Assembly (NCBI GenBank): GCA_022799315.1
Contig: JAAWOE010000001.1
Span: 62,001 to 126,000, forward strand
Source: Clostridia bacterium
Lineage (GTDB): Bacteria > Bacillota > Clostridia > TANB77 > CAG-508
DNA length: 64,000 nt
Direction of reading: 5' to 3'
A program made the position numbers and the translations under genes. Positions 1 through 9,792 of the stretch are shown here, one piece after another. The first letter of the stretch is position 1. Each line of letters opens with the position of its first letter. The notes below the pieces were generated by a model that searched no databases, was not told the DNA's origin, and was given only the letters and a program-made list of their open reading frames with translations.

Positions 1-211
1 AAAAAGAGACGCAAATTCTATAATAGTAAACCCAAATAATACTATAAAGAATACTTATAATTGGAAAGATATATATGGAGAATTAGAAAGTGGAGAATAT
101 AAATTTGTAGTATCAACATCAGACGGGTACATGAATATATTTATATACTTTACTATAGATGAAAATGGAAAAATAACATATAGTAAAGCTGAATGCGGGT
201 TAATGTTTTAA
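1..211 (+). CDS. C-terminal end of a protein paralogous to the 463-1197 product (truncated by window start)
   Basis: Translation ...NTIKNTYNWKDIYGELESGEYKFVVSTSDGYMNIFIYFTIDENGKITYSKAECGLMF* closely matches the C-terminus of the 463-1197 ORF. Confidence 0.75.
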   Translation, partial: KRDANSIIVNPNNTIKNTYNWKDIYGELESGEYKFVVSTSDGYMNIFIYFTIDENGKITYSKAECGLMF

Positions 212-235
212 AGACATTTTTTTAATTAAAACAAT

Positions 236-350
236 AGATGTAATAAAAGATTGATTAGAAGTAGCAATATATATTTGGGTTCTATTTAGTTATGAGACTG
301 TTGAACATGTACAAAGAAAATTAAAAGTAAAATAAATGCAATAAAATGTC
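236..350 (+). pseudogene. Remnant of the 3' end of a receiver-domain gene related to the ICE gene at 29185-29604
   Basis: gatgtaataaaagattgattagaagtagca...agttatgagactgttgaacatg...aaaattaaaagt aligns with 29459-29585, with substitutions and a stop. Confidence 0.65.
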
Positions 351-462
351 GAATGGTGTCGTAAAAATAATATATACAAAGGTATCCCAATATGATACAA
401 TAACTTTAGATGAAAGAGAGGAATTGATTTAATATTTTAGATGAAATATAGGAGGAATTTAA

Positions 463-1197
463 ATGAAAAATAAGAGGAAAATTTTAATTATTATTTTACT
501 TATTACTATTTGTGCTTTAGGATATATTTTCATACGAATTGATAATTCAAATATGAGAGGAGTAGTAATAAAAGCAGAAGAAAAATCCCTAACTATAATG
601 GATGTAAGAGATGAGGGACTATATTATGTTTTTATACCAGAAAATAACAAATTACAATTTAAACAAGGCCAAGAAATATTAGTTTATTTCAACGATTATG
701 CAATTATAGAACAAACTAATCCAGCTATTATTGGAACAGAAGATATTGAAAAGATTAGAATATTAAAAGAAAAAAGTAATGTTGAAATACCTCGTAAAAA
801 ATTAGAAAGAGTTTATAGTACAGATGAAAAAGTGTTAATTACAATAGATGAACTTTCGCTAACAGGAATATCAATTACGATTAACGATACAAATGAATTT
901 AAACGTGAGTATGAACATTCTAATGCATATATAGTATCAAAAAAAGAAAGTAATGGCTCATACAATGAATTAGAGAAAAATACTAACATAAAAACAACTA
1001 TAAATTCTGTAATAGACAATAAAGGTACTATAAGAAATACTTATAATTGGGAAAATATATATGGAAAATTAGACAGTGGAGAATATCAATTTAAAACATC
1101 AACATCAGATCACTATATAAATATATTTATAGATTTTAGTATAGATGAAAATGGAAAAATAACATATAGTAAACCTAAATGTGGTCTGATTTTTTAA
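463..1197 (+). CDS. Membrane-anchored/secreted protein with Ig-like C-terminal region
   Basis: N-terminal TM segment; C-terminal region resembles bacterial Ig-like domains (NTYNWENIYGKLDSGEYQF...). Confidence 0.6.
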   Translation: MKNKRKILIIILLITICALGYIFIRIDNSNMRGVVIKAEEKSLTIMDVRDEGLYYVFIPENNKLQFKQGQEILVYFNDYAIIEQTNPAIIGTEDIEKIRILKEKSNVEIPRKKLERVYSTDEKVLITIDELSLTGISITINDTNEFKREYEHSNAYIVSKKESNGSYNELEKNTNIKTTINSVIDNKGTIRNTYNWENIYGKLDSGEYQFKTSTSDHYINIFIDFSIDENGKITYSKPKCGLIF

Positions 1198-1241
1198 AAA
1201 TTGTTTTTTAATTATAAAGAAAAACTAAGATATGTAAAGTG

Positions 1242-1285
1242 GCTCTGAATTGTTAGGATTTTACCTAACAATTCAGAGCTATTTT
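1242..1285 (+). terminator. Rho-independent terminator
   Basis: 16-bp perfect stem GCTCTGAATTGTTAGG/CCTAACAATTCAGAGC followed by tatttta. Confidence 0.85.
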
Positions 1286-1356
1286 AATCGTATTGTAACT
1301 TCTTAGCACATTTTGTCATATATTATACTATAACCAAAGAATAAGGAGGAATAATC

Positions 1357-1719
1357 ATGCGTAGAAGATGTAATTGCCATAAATGTTGTTTAAGTAATTA
1401 TTCTAATTACAAAGACGATTTAATGGAAGAATCATGTAATAACGTAATGCCAGTTTCTGAATGTTGCAACAATGATACAAAATGTGGATGCGGTTGTGGA
1501 TTTGATGAAGAAGATTCAGTGTTTCCAGAAAATCCAATGCTTGCACAAAGCTATGTGCCTTGGCAAACAATGGATAAAACTTTTAAACCATGTATTGGCT
1601 TAAAAATGGGTACAATCTTTCCAGAACTTGTAAGCCCATATGTACCTTGTCAATCAATAGAAGAAATTGAATATATTAAAAAAACAAATAAAATTGGAGA
1701 GGGGTGTAACAAATGTTAG
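1357..1719 (+). CDS. cotJA: Spore coat associated protein CotJA-like
   Basis: LAQSYVPWQTMDKTFKPCIGLKMGTIFPELVSPY; followed by CotJB and CotJC. Confidence 0.8.
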   Translation: MRRRCNCHKCCLSNYSNYKDDLMEESCNNVMPVSECCNNDTKCGCGCGFDEEDSVFPENPMLAQSYVPWQTMDKTFKPCIGLKMGTIFPELVSPYVPCQSIEEIEYIKKTNKIGEGCNKC

Positions 1720-2045
1720 AAGACAACAATACAGAAAATAGACATTGTGAGTGCGAATGCAAAGACAATGATAATATGGAAAATTGCGAATGCAGAAATA
1801 ATGTAAGAGAAGAAATGATGATGAAAATAAAATCATATAGCTTTTCTATAGTTGAACTTGGATTATATTTGGACACTCATCCTGATGATGAAAAAGCTTT
1901 ATGCTTGCATAGAGAATATACAAATAAACTAAAAGAATTAGAAGATAAATATCAAAAAATGTTTGGACCATTAACTATATATTATCCATGCAAAAAATGG
2001 AGATGGCTTGAAGAACCATGGCCATGGGAAAGGGGGAATTTTTAA
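1713..2045 (+). CDS. cotJB: Spore coat protein CotJB
   Basis: LYLDTHPDDEKAL..HREY...FGPLTIYY...WRWLEEPWPWE. Confidence 0.85.
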   Translation: MLEDNNTENRHCECECKDNDNMENCECRNNVREEMMMKIKSYSFSIVELGLYLDTHPDDEKALCLHREYTNKLKELEDKYQKMFGPLTIYYPCKKWRWLEEPWPWERGNF

Positions 2046-2251
2046 TGTGGACTTATAATAAAACACTACAATATCCTATAAAAATAAAATGTGCTAACCC
2101 TAGACTTGCTAAATTTATTATTTCGCAATATGGTGGACCAGATGGTGAACTTGCTGCATCTCTTAGATATTTATCTCAAAGATTTGGAATGCCAGATCAA
2201 AAAGCAAAAGCTATATTAAATGATATAGGTACTGAAGAATATGCACCATAA
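2045..2251 (+). pseudogene. cotJC: 5' fragment of spore coat / Mn-catalase-like gene cotJC interrupted by the ICE
   Basis: MWTYNKTLQYPIKIKCANPRLAKFIISQYGGPDGELAASLRYLSQRFGMPDQKAKAILNDIGTEE then element-derived YAP*; the 3' part is at 41002. Confidence 0.92.
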
Positions 2252-2260
2252 TGTTATCAA
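2237..2260 (+). other. attL core and right arm (GAAT...GTTATCAA)
   Basis: GAAT shared with attR; GTTATCAA is the inverted partner of TTGATAAC at the right end. Confidence 0.8.
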
Positions 2261-2293
2261 TTAGTATCTATCTATTATAGAATATATTAAGTA

Positions 2294-2338
2294 TTGATAA
2301 CAAAACGGGATTATTCGTATGCACCAAAAGGTTATCAA
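2294..2338 (+). other. Internal attP-like site
   Basis: TTGATAACaaaacgggattattcgtatgcaccaaaagGTTATCAA closely resembles the reconstructed attP. Confidence 0.75.
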
Positions 2339-2442
2339 ACTCACAAAATGTCCATATTTAGTATTTTAAAATACTATGCTATAAGAATCAGTTCAAGAGT
2401 GAACAGTGTCTTAAAATCGATTCTCGTGCGTCGAGAAAACTG

Positions 2443-2478
2443 AAAAGAATTATACAGTAACACGTATAATTCTTTTTA
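2443..2478 (+). terminator. Terminator/attenuator hairpin
   Basis: AAAAGAATTATAC agtaacac GTATAATTCTTTT, 13-bp perfect stem. Confidence 0.6.
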
Positions 2479-2498
2479 TATTTGGAGGTGAATAATAA

Positions 2499-3074
2499 AT
2501 GGGATTAACAATAGATATACAAAAGAAACCTGAAATAGAAAAAGAAGTAAAGATATCTACCTCAGAAGATGTATTTCAATTAGAAGAAGTACAAGAGATA
2601 AAAGATGCTATTCAAGAGCATCTTTTATTTATAGGATTAGATAATAAAAATAATGTAAGAAATATTAGTTTAATTGGAATTGGAACAAGTACTGAAATAA
2701 AAGTTGACATTAGGTACATTGTAAGGATTGCATTAATTAATGCATGTGATAAAGTTATTTTAGTTCATAATCATCCATCAAATGAACTTAATCCGAGTAT
2801 CCATGATAAAAATATGTCTAATATTATAAACAAATTATTAAAAGGATATAACATAAAATTATTAGATCACATAATAGTTGGTAGAAAAAATTACTTAAGT
2901 ATGGAAAATATAAAAGCTATTGATAGAGATTACAAAGATGATAAGACCAAATTAATAGATAATGCAATTTTAACTGAAGAAAATTTAGCGTTAAAGCAAA
3001 AAGTAAAAAATTTAAATAGAAAATTGCAAAAATATGAAAAGACTTCAGAAAAAGAGGAAGAAGAGTTCGAGTAA
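2499..3074 (+). CDS. JAB/MPN (RadC-like) protein
   Basis: ALINACDKVILVHNHPSNELNPSIHD...LLDHIIVGRKNYLSM. Confidence 0.8.
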   Translation: MGLTIDIQKKPEIEKEVKISTSEDVFQLEEVQEIKDAIQEHLLFIGLDNKNNVRNISLIGIGTSTEIKVDIRYIVRIALINACDKVILVHNHPSNELNPSIHDKNMSNIINKLLKGYNIKLLDHIIVGRKNYLSMENIKAIDRDYKDDKTKLIDNAILTEENLALKQKVKNLNRKLQKYEKTSEKEEEEFE

Positions 3075-3220
3075 CTTGTCTAAATAAAAATAAAAAAGCC
3101 ACAAAATCGATTTTCGTGCGAATGAAGAAAGGACGTGAGGAGATGTTTATGTAATAAATAAAAATAAAAAGACAAGCAAATAAAAATATATAAATAAAAA
3201 AGAAACGGAGGAATTTTAAA

Positions 3221-4336
3221 TTGAAATATAAAAGATATTTTTTAACAAGTGAAAGTGTTACAGAAGGACATCCAGACAAAGTAGCTGATTTAATTTCAGA
3301 TTCTATTTTAGATGAATGTTTAAAACAAGATAAAGAATCAAGAGTTGCAGTAGAAACTCTAATTACAGGAAATAAGGTTATAGTAGCAGGGGAAATAACA
3401 ACTAATGCTACACTAGATATTGAAAGACTAGTAAGAGAAACATTGAAAAAAGTTGGATATGATGACGAGAAGACTACAATGGATTATAGAACTTGCAATG
3501 TAGAACAATATGTTAAGAAGCAGAGCAATGATATAGCAATTGGAGTAGATAAAGGAGGAGCAGGAGATCAAGGCATTATGTTTGGTTATGCAACAGATGA
3601 AACAGAAGAATATATGCCATATCCAATTTCTCTTGCACATAAAATTACAAAGCAATTAGCAAAAGTAAGAAAAAACGGAGAAATAGACTACCTAAAAACA
3701 GATGGAAAAGCACAAGTAACGGTAGAGTATGTAAATGATTTTCCAATTAGGGTAGATAGTATTTTAATTTCTGCACAACATCTAGAGAATGTTGATATAC
3801 ATATAATGCAAAAAGATTTAATAGAAAAAGTAATTTTACCAGTTCTTGATCCTGATATGTTAGATTTTGAAACTAAATTTTTTATAAATCCTACAGGAAG
3901 ATTTGTAATAGGAGGAGCAATTGGGGACACTGGATTAACTGGCAGAAAAATTATTTGTGATACATATGGTGGAATTGCAAGACATGGAGGAGGAGCTTTT
4001 TCTGGAAAAGATCCAAGTAAAGTAGATAGAAGTGCATGTTATATGGCAAGGCATATTGCTAAAAATGTTGTAGCTAATGGTATGGCAAGAAGATGCGAAA
4101 TACAATTAAGTTATGGTATAGGTATGAAACAACCTATATCTTTATTTATAGAATGTTTTGGAACAAATCGTATACCTGAACATCTTATTATAAAAGCAAT
4201 AAAGGAAAGATTTGATTTAACACCAAAAGGAATTATAGAATATTTAAAACTTAAAGAGCCAATTTATTCAAAAACAACAAATTATGGACATTTTGGAAGA
4301 GATGGATTTAACTGGGAGAATATTGTACAAATATAA
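3221..4336 (+). CDS. metK: S-adenosylmethionine synthetase
   Basis: TSESVTEGHPDKVADLISDSILD, GAGDQGIMFGYA, INPTGRFVIGG, GGGAFSGKDPSKVDRS; TTG start. Confidence 0.96.
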   Translation: MKYKRYFLTSESVTEGHPDKVADLISDSILDECLKQDKESRVAVETLITGNKVIVAGEITTNATLDIERLVRETLKKVGYDDEKTTMDYRTCNVEQYVKKQSNDIAIGVDKGGAGDQGIMFGYATDETEEYMPYPISLAHKITKQLAKVRKNGEIDYLKTDGKAQVTVEYVNDFPIRVDSILISAQHLENVDIHIMQKDLIEKVILPVLDPDMLDFETKFFINPTGRFVIGGAIGDTGLTGRKIICDTYGGIARHGGGAFSGKDPSKVDRSACYMARHIAKNVVANGMARRCEIQLSYGIGMKQPISLFIECFGTNRIPEHLIIKAIKERFDLTPKGIIEYLKLKEPIYSKTTNYGHFGRDGFNWENIVQI

Positions 4337-4353
4337 AAAGGGAGAAGAACAAA

Positions 4354-4725
4354 ATGGATGAAAAGAAAAAAACGTTAAAATTTGGGAAAGAAAAATTATT
4401 TTTACAAGTTACTCAATATATAAATAATGGAAATTTAGCAATATTGGCTTATACAGAAGAAGAGCCATATGGAGATATAACAACTAATTTATCAGAACAT
4501 TGGGTTGATGAAGATGAAGGTTTTATTGATGGACTAACAAAGGATTCAGGACTTGAAGAAAAGTTAATTGAAGAAGGGATTATTAAAGAAATAACTAGTA
4601 CAGTTAACTATAATATGGGAAAATATGATTTGGCTGTTTTTGATATGGAAAAATTAAAAGAATATGATCCTAAGGGAATAGAAGAATATAAGAAATCATT
4701 AGAAAATGAAGAAGAATTAGAATAA
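4354..4725 (+). CDS. DUF4313-like conjugative element protein
   Basis: YTEEEPYGDITTNLSEHWVDEDEGFID pattern. Confidence 0.55.
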   Translation: MDEKKKTLKFGKEKLFLQVTQYINNGNLAILAYTEEEPYGDITTNLSEHWVDEDEGFIDGLTKDSGLEEKLIEEGIIKEITSTVNYNMGKYDLAVFDMEKLKEYDPKGIEEYKKSLENEEELE

Positions 4726-4803
4726 GACTTGTATAAGGTTTGTGTAATAGTTAATATGCAACACAAACTATACACAGTCTTTTTTCTTTGGAAAGGAGAA
4801 AAA

Positions 4804-4947
4804 ATGTATATTGTAATTTTAATTATTGTAGCAATGATTAGTTCATTGTTAACATTATTCTTACATTGTTGCTTAATAATAGGAAAGGAAAGTGATAAAA
4901 TTTGGGTGGAAGAGCAGACTATGAAGAAAGAAAACAAAGAAGAATAG
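4804..4947 (+). CDS. Small membrane protein
   Basis: MYIVILIIVAMISSLLTLFLHCCLIIG hydrophobic segment. Confidence 0.4.
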   Translation: MYIVILIIVAMISSLLTLFLHCCLIIGKESDKIWVEEQTMKKENKEE

Positions 4948-5624
4948 AAAGATATAAAACAGTATCACAAAAAGCAAGAAAAGAGGCAGATGCAAGAAGT
5001 AATTCCAATGCTAATAGAATTTTAATGATGACACCTGGTCAGCCAATAATTCTGGGGCATCATTCAGAAAGAAAAGCAAGAAGATTACATGAACAAGCTA
5101 ATAATGATATCAGGAAATCAATAGAACTTTCAGATAAAAGTAAATATTATGAAAGAAAAGCAACACATGTAAAAAATAGTAATGCTATTTATAATGATGA
5201 TCCTAATGCTATTGAAAAATTAAAAGAAAAATTAGAAAAGCTAGAAAATCAAAGAAATTGTATAAAGGCAAGACCACATGAAACATGGGAACTTACTAAT
5301 ATTGGAGCAAATATTAGAGAAACAAAATTACGAATAAAAAGATTGGAAGAACAAGAACAATTAGTATTTCCAGACATAAAATTCAAAGGTGGTAAAGCAA
5401 TTCATAATAAAGAAATAAATAGAATTCAATTAATATTTGATGGAAAACCTGATGCAGAAATTAGAAATCAATTAAAGCATAATGGATTTCGTTGGTCTAG
5501 GAATGAAAGTGCTTGGCAAAGAGAATTTAATAAAAGAACTATATATGTAACTAATTCTTTGATAAAAGATGTATTGAATAATGAAGATACAAAACAAGAT
5601 GAAGAAGGTGAAGAATTTGAATAG
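4902..5624 (+). CDS. DUF3560-like protein
   Basis: YEERKQRRIERY...MMTPGQPIILGHHSERKARRLHEQANNDIRKSIE. Confidence 0.7.
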   Translation: MGGRADYEERKQRRIERYKTVSQKARKEADARSNSNANRILMMTPGQPIILGHHSERKARRLHEQANNDIRKSIELSDKSKYYERKATHVKNSNAIYNDDPNAIEKLKEKLEKLENQRNCIKARPHETWELTNIGANIRETKLRIKRLEEQEQLVFPDIKFKGGKAIHNKEINRIQLIFDGKPDAEIRNQLKHNGFRWSRNESAWQREFNKRTIYVTNSLIKDVLNNEDTKQDEEGEEFE

Positions 5625-6069
5625 ACTACAACTATTTAAAGAAATGTATGAAATGTCTACTCATAATCTACTTTGCTATTCAAAAGATTATTTAATGACA
5701 AAGCCAAAACCACAGTATATTAAAGAATGGAAAAGAGAACATGAAAAAGTCGAATTATTGAAAGGAATAATTGCAGAGGAAAAGCAAAAAGGAGAGAACA
5801 ACAATATGAGTTTTACTCAAGAACAAATATTAAAAATGTATCCTAAGGTACAATATTATGTAAGAAACAGCAATGGAGGATTATTAGCAGGTACAGTAGA
5901 ACTTGCTGATGCAAAAAAGTATGCTGAACAATACAAAAATGAATATATAAATGATTCATTAAATAATCATCTAGGAGTTTCTGTTTATGATAAACAAGGA
6001 AATAATATTTATAATGCACATGGAATTAAAAACAAATCAAAAAATGAAGCAACAGAAGAATATGAATAA
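5581..6069 (+). CDS. Hypothetical element protein
   Basis: ORF collinear with the mobilisation region; start uncertain. Confidence 0.45.
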   Translation: MKIQNKMKKVKNLNRLQLFKEMYEMSTHNLLCYSKDYLMTKPKPQYIKEWKREHEKVELLKGIIAEEKQKGENNNMSFTQEQILKMYPKVQYYVRNSNGGLLAGTVELADAKKYAEQYKNEYINDSLNNHLGVSVYDKQGNNIYNAHGIKNKSKNEATEEYE

Positions 6070-6125
6070 AATCATGTAAAGACAGAGACGTCTAAATGAC
6101 TACTCTGTTTTTTTATAGCACCCAG

Positions 6126-6204
6126 CTAAAAGCTACGCTTTTAGGCAGTTTGTGGGCGAGGGAAGGTCGCCCTGATCCTGCAAAATTGTCTAAAGGCAAT
6201 TTTG
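6126..6204 (+). other. Candidate oriT
   Basis: Three perfect inverted repeats (CTAAAAGC/GCTTTTAG, GGGCGA/TCGCCC, CAAAATTG/CAATTTTG) in a locally GC-richer intergenic block just upstream of RHH and relaxase genes. Confidence 0.65.
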
Positions 6205-6223
6205 AATTGCACAGGAGGAAAAA

Positions 6224-6688
6224 ATGGAAGAGAAAAAAAGCAAGGAAGAGTTAACTAAAGTAACAATAAGACTTCCTAAAAGTAAGAAAAAAATGCTTAT
6301 AAAAATAGTAGAAAAAAGTTCTTATAATAGTATTTCAGAATTAGTTCGAGCAGGAATTGATAAGGAGTTAAATCTGCAAATGTATAGAGATAATTTGGAT
6401 TTTATCATTAAGGAATTAGATAAAATGATTGATTTAAAGTTGGAGCCATTTATAAAATCACAAAGGAAAATAAATGCAAAATATTTGAGAACAAGTGCTA
6501 TTAATACATATTTGCAAGGTGAAGTTTTATATCGATTACTTGGAGATGATATGCATGAGAATTTTAAACAGATGCTTACTAATGCTCGTAAAAAAGCAAA
6601 TTATTATATCAGTCATGATACTGAAGGAATGAACAAAAGGGATTTATATGATTTCTATACAATAGGAGAACTGTATCGCAATGAATAA
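6224..6688 (+). CDS. Ribbon-helix-helix relaxosome accessory (MobC-like) protein
   Basis: VTIRLPKSKKKMLIKIVEKSSYNSISELVRAGIDKEL, directly upstream of relaxase. Confidence 0.65.
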   Translation: MEEKKSKEELTKVTIRLPKSKKKMLIKIVEKSSYNSISELVRAGIDKELNLQMYRDNLDFIIKELDKMIDLKLEPFIKSQRKINAKYLRTSAINTYLQGEVLYRLLGDDMHENFKQMLTNARKKANYYISHDTEGMNKRDLYDFYTIGELYRNE

Positions 6689-7922
6689 TGTAGTATTTCT
6701 ATTTGAGTCATTTAATCCTAACAAAAAAACTACGTTTTTTAAGCATAAAAATTATACAAATTATCTTGCTTATAGTGAATACGCAATAAGAAATCGAAAT
6801 ACTGAACATGGATTATTTGGAAAAATAAATGAATTTCCCAATATACAATGTATGAAAGATATAGATCCAATAAATAAACATATAATTAGCTTAGCTGAAA
6901 AGAAAGTTCCAATATATCGAGTTACTATTTCTCTTGATGAATATGATGCTATTCGACTTGGATATGATAAACAAGAAAAGTGGAAGGAATTATTTGAAAG
7001 TAAGTTAGTAAGTTTTGCTGAAAAAATGAATATAAAATATGAAGATTTACAATATACAGGGGCAGTTCATTTAGAAAGCGGACATCCACATCTGCAGGTT
7101 ATGATTTGGAGTAAACAAAAATACAAAATGAATTATTATATTGACTATGGAAGAATAAATAAAATGCGAGATGAATTTACAAATGCAATATTTAGAGAAG
7201 ATTTGATCCAGTTATATAATGAAAAAGACATTGCTAAAAAAGGGATAATTAAGGAAAATGATTTTTTACAAAAATTAAAAAAGGTAGATTCAAATCCTAA
7301 ATTTATAAAAGAAATAATGCAATATGAAAAAGATTTTGCAAATAAAAAAATTATGAAAGAGACTTTCAAAGATAAAGAGCTACAAAAGTTAGTAGATGAG
7401 TTGTTAGTATTAAAGCAACAATTAAAAACTACAAAAGGAAGTATTAAATATCAATATTTAAAGAGGTATCCTGATATTATAAAACAAGTTGATTCAATAT
7501 CTAGGACAATTATAGATATGTCATTAGAAACACAAAAAGAAATAGATAAATACATTTTAGCAAAGCAAAAAATAGTATCATTTAAATATCAGGATCAAGA
7601 AAAAATAGTAAAAGCACAAGAAACAGAAAAAGAAAAAGCAGAAGAAGAAATATTGAAATTGATAGGTAATCAAATATTAAATTTTGAAAGAGTATTATTA
7701 AATGAGCAAGACGAATATTCCAATATTAGATATATTAATTATAGTAGAAATTTAATTTGGAGAGTTTTTGATTGTGTCTATTTTTCCACTAAACAAGAAG
7801 AAAAGTATGTCAAAAGATATGAAGTTAATTATAAAAAACAATTATCAAAACAGGCAAAAAAAGATCTAGCAATAAAGAAAGCAAATAGTTCTTCTTTTTA
7901 TTGGAAGGATGATTATAATTAA
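6681..7922 (+). CDS. MobL-like relaxase
   Basis: VPIYRVTISLDEYDAIRLGYD, YTGAVHLESGHPHLQVMIW (HxH-like motif). Confidence 0.72.
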   Translation: MNNVVFLFESFNPNKKTTFFKHKNYTNYLAYSEYAIRNRNTEHGLFGKINEFPNIQCMKDIDPINKHIISLAEKKVPIYRVTISLDEYDAIRLGYDKQEKWKELFESKLVSFAEKMNIKYEDLQYTGAVHLESGHPHLQVMIWSKQKYKMNYYIDYGRINKMRDEFTNAIFREDLIQLYNEKDIAKKGIIKENDFLQKLKKVDSNPKFIKEIMQYEKDFANKKIMKETFKDKELQKLVDELLVLKQQLKTTKGSIKYQYLKRYPDIIKQVDSISRTIIDMSLETQKEIDKYILAKQKIVSFKYQDQEKIVKAQETEKEKAEEEILKLIGNQILNFERVLLNEQDEYSNIRYINYSRNLIWRVFDCVYFSTKQEEKYVKRYEVNYKKQLSKQAKKDLAIKKANSSSFYWKDDYN

Positions 7923-7981
7923 GAACTGTTGAAATAAGCAGTAGATAACTAACAAGAAATATGATATAATCTATTTAATTA

Positions 7982-8377
7982 TTGGTAAGCGAGAGGAGAA
8001 TAACGATGAAAAGAAAAGGAATTATTATTACAATTGTAATGTGCATTATAGTTTTATTTAGTGCTACAATATTTTCAATAATTAAATTCAATGTTTGGAA
8101 TCCAATTTCTTCTTGCTTTGGAATGCTAGAGATTTTATTTACAGATACAAAATATACAATAGTGCAAAATATTCCTAATAGAGTAGTATTTAGTAAAACA
8201 GCAGATACATCCAACAAAAGTAGTGGTCAATACTTAGATGAATACATGGAAAGTAGAGGGTTTCATTTTGTACCTGAAGAACAAATGGGTGGAATGTTGG
8301 TATATAGCAATGGCAGTAAAAAAGAATACATTTTATTTTCCAACAATAAATATTATTCAAAATGGGAATGGCAATAA
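7982..8377 (+). CDS. Membrane-anchored hypothetical protein
   Basis: ORF with N-terminal TM. Confidence 0.4.
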   Translation: MVSERRITMKRKGIIITIVMCIIVLFSATIFSIIKFNVWNPISSCFGMLEILFTDTKYTIVQNIPNRVVFSKTADTSNKSSGQYLDEYMESRGFHFVPEEQMGGMLVYSNGSKKEYILFSNNKYYSKWEWQ

Positions 8378-8485
8378 CAAATCACATTTAGGACAGGTAA
8401 CTAAGTTGAACATTACTTGTCCTTTATGATATAATTGGAACACAAGATAGTAAGTAGTCACTAGGATATAAGAAAGGAATTAGCA

Positions 8486-8980
8486 ATGTACGATATTGAA
8501 GATATTTGCAATAAGTATTATAAAAATGTCTATAAATATCTAATGAGTTTATCTCATAATCCTAATATAGCAGAAGAATTAACTCAAGAAACATTTTGTA
8601 GGGCAATAAAAGAAATTAACAAATTTAAAGGAAATTGTGAAATTATCACTTGGCTTTGTATTATCGCAAAGCATTTGTATTATCAATATTCTAAAAAAAG
8701 TATATATGAAAATATTGATGATATAAATGATATATCTAGTGTATCTATTGAAGATACGTATATTTTAAGTCAAGATAGATTGGATTTATATAAAAGTTTA
8801 CAAAAAATTTCAGAAAGCGAAAGAAATGTAGTATATTTAAGATTACTAGGGCTTTCATTTAAAGAAATTTCCGAAATTATAGGAAAAAATGAAACTTGGG
8901 CTAAAGTAGTTTTTCATAGAGGAAAAAAAGATTTAAGCAGATATATAAAAGGAGGACAAAATGAGAGAGATAGAAAATAA
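8486..8980 (+). CDS. ECF-type RNA polymerase sigma factor
   Basis: NIAEELTQETFCRAIKEINKFKG, sigma4 LGLSFKEISEIIGKNETWAKVVFHRGKKDL. Confidence 0.88.
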   Translation: MYDIEDICNKYYKNVYKYLMSLSHNPNIAEELTQETFCRAIKEINKFKGNCEIITWLCIIAKHLYYQYSKKSIYENIDDINDISSVSIEDTYILSQDRLDLYKSLQKISESERNVVYLRLLGLSFKEISEIIGKNETWAKVVFHRGKKDLSRYIKGGQNERDRK

Positions 8981-9719
8981 CAGATATTGTAGTATGATTG
9001 AAGACTTATTGCCATTATATGTAGAAGGATTAATTAGTGAAGATACCAAAAATGAAATAGAAAACCATGTAAAGAATTGTAATAAATGTTCAAAAATATT
9101 AAATGAAATTAAAGAAAATGAAGTTGTTGATTTAAACAAAACAATACAAGAATATACAGATGAAGAAATGAAAGCAAAAGAAATCAAATGTATAAAGAAT
9201 ATAAAAAGAAGGACAACTTTAAAAATAATATTTAGTGTAGTCATTACTTGTATCTTATTTGTTATAGCACTAAACCTTTGGAATACTTATAGATTTATAC
9301 AAGATGAAGATGGTAAATGGATATTATATAATTTTAATACTGGAAATATTAAGCAAGGAATGGAATATACACATATTATAATGGAATATAAAGCATATAA
9401 AGCTGAAGTAAATAAAAACAATTTAACAGAAAATGGAGAAAATACAGAAAAACCAGAAACAGTAGACCATTGCGTTGTATTAACTTTTAATAATGAAGAT
9501 ATATGTGTTAATGCTAGACAAATTATTAGTGGATATGATGAAGAAGAATTACAGAATGTATATGAATGGTATGTAAATGCGTGGAAAAGTAATGTCACAT
9601 CTAATGAAAAAATAGAAAATGGAAAATTGTATATGAATGACAATACTTATGTAGGAAAAACAAAGGAAAAAATAATAAACAGTTCTAAAGATTATAATGC
9701 AAAAATAACTGAAATCTAA
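8961..9719 (+). CDS. Anti-sigma factor (zinc-finger type)
   Basis: CSMIEDLLPLYVEGLISEDTKNEIENHVKNCNKCSKIL, then TM. Confidence 0.75.
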   Translation: MREIENNRYCSMIEDLLPLYVEGLISEDTKNEIENHVKNCNKCSKILNEIKENEVVDLNKTIQEYTDEEMKAKEIKCIKNIKRRTTLKIIFSVVITCILFVIALNLWNTYRFIQDEDGKWILYNFNTGNIKQGMEYTHIIMEYKAYKAEVNKNNLTENGENTEKPETVDHCVVLTFNNEDICVNARQIISGYDEEELQNVYEWYVNAWKSNVTSNEKIENGKLYMNDNTYVGKTKEKIINSSKDYNAKITEI

Positions 9720-9792
9720 AATAAAATTAAAAAAGTTGCAATTTTTGTAACTTTTTTTTAACTTTTTTCTCTATCTTATAGGAGGAAAAAGT

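Noticed and set aside
347-353. TGTCGAA 0A-box-like match (also at about 29578)
   Set aside because: Lies in the receiver gene or its decayed copy, so conservation is explained by coding origin.
3075-3220. SAM riboswitch upstream of metK
   Set aside because: Intergenic region is A-rich with no evident SAM-I/II-like conserved core.
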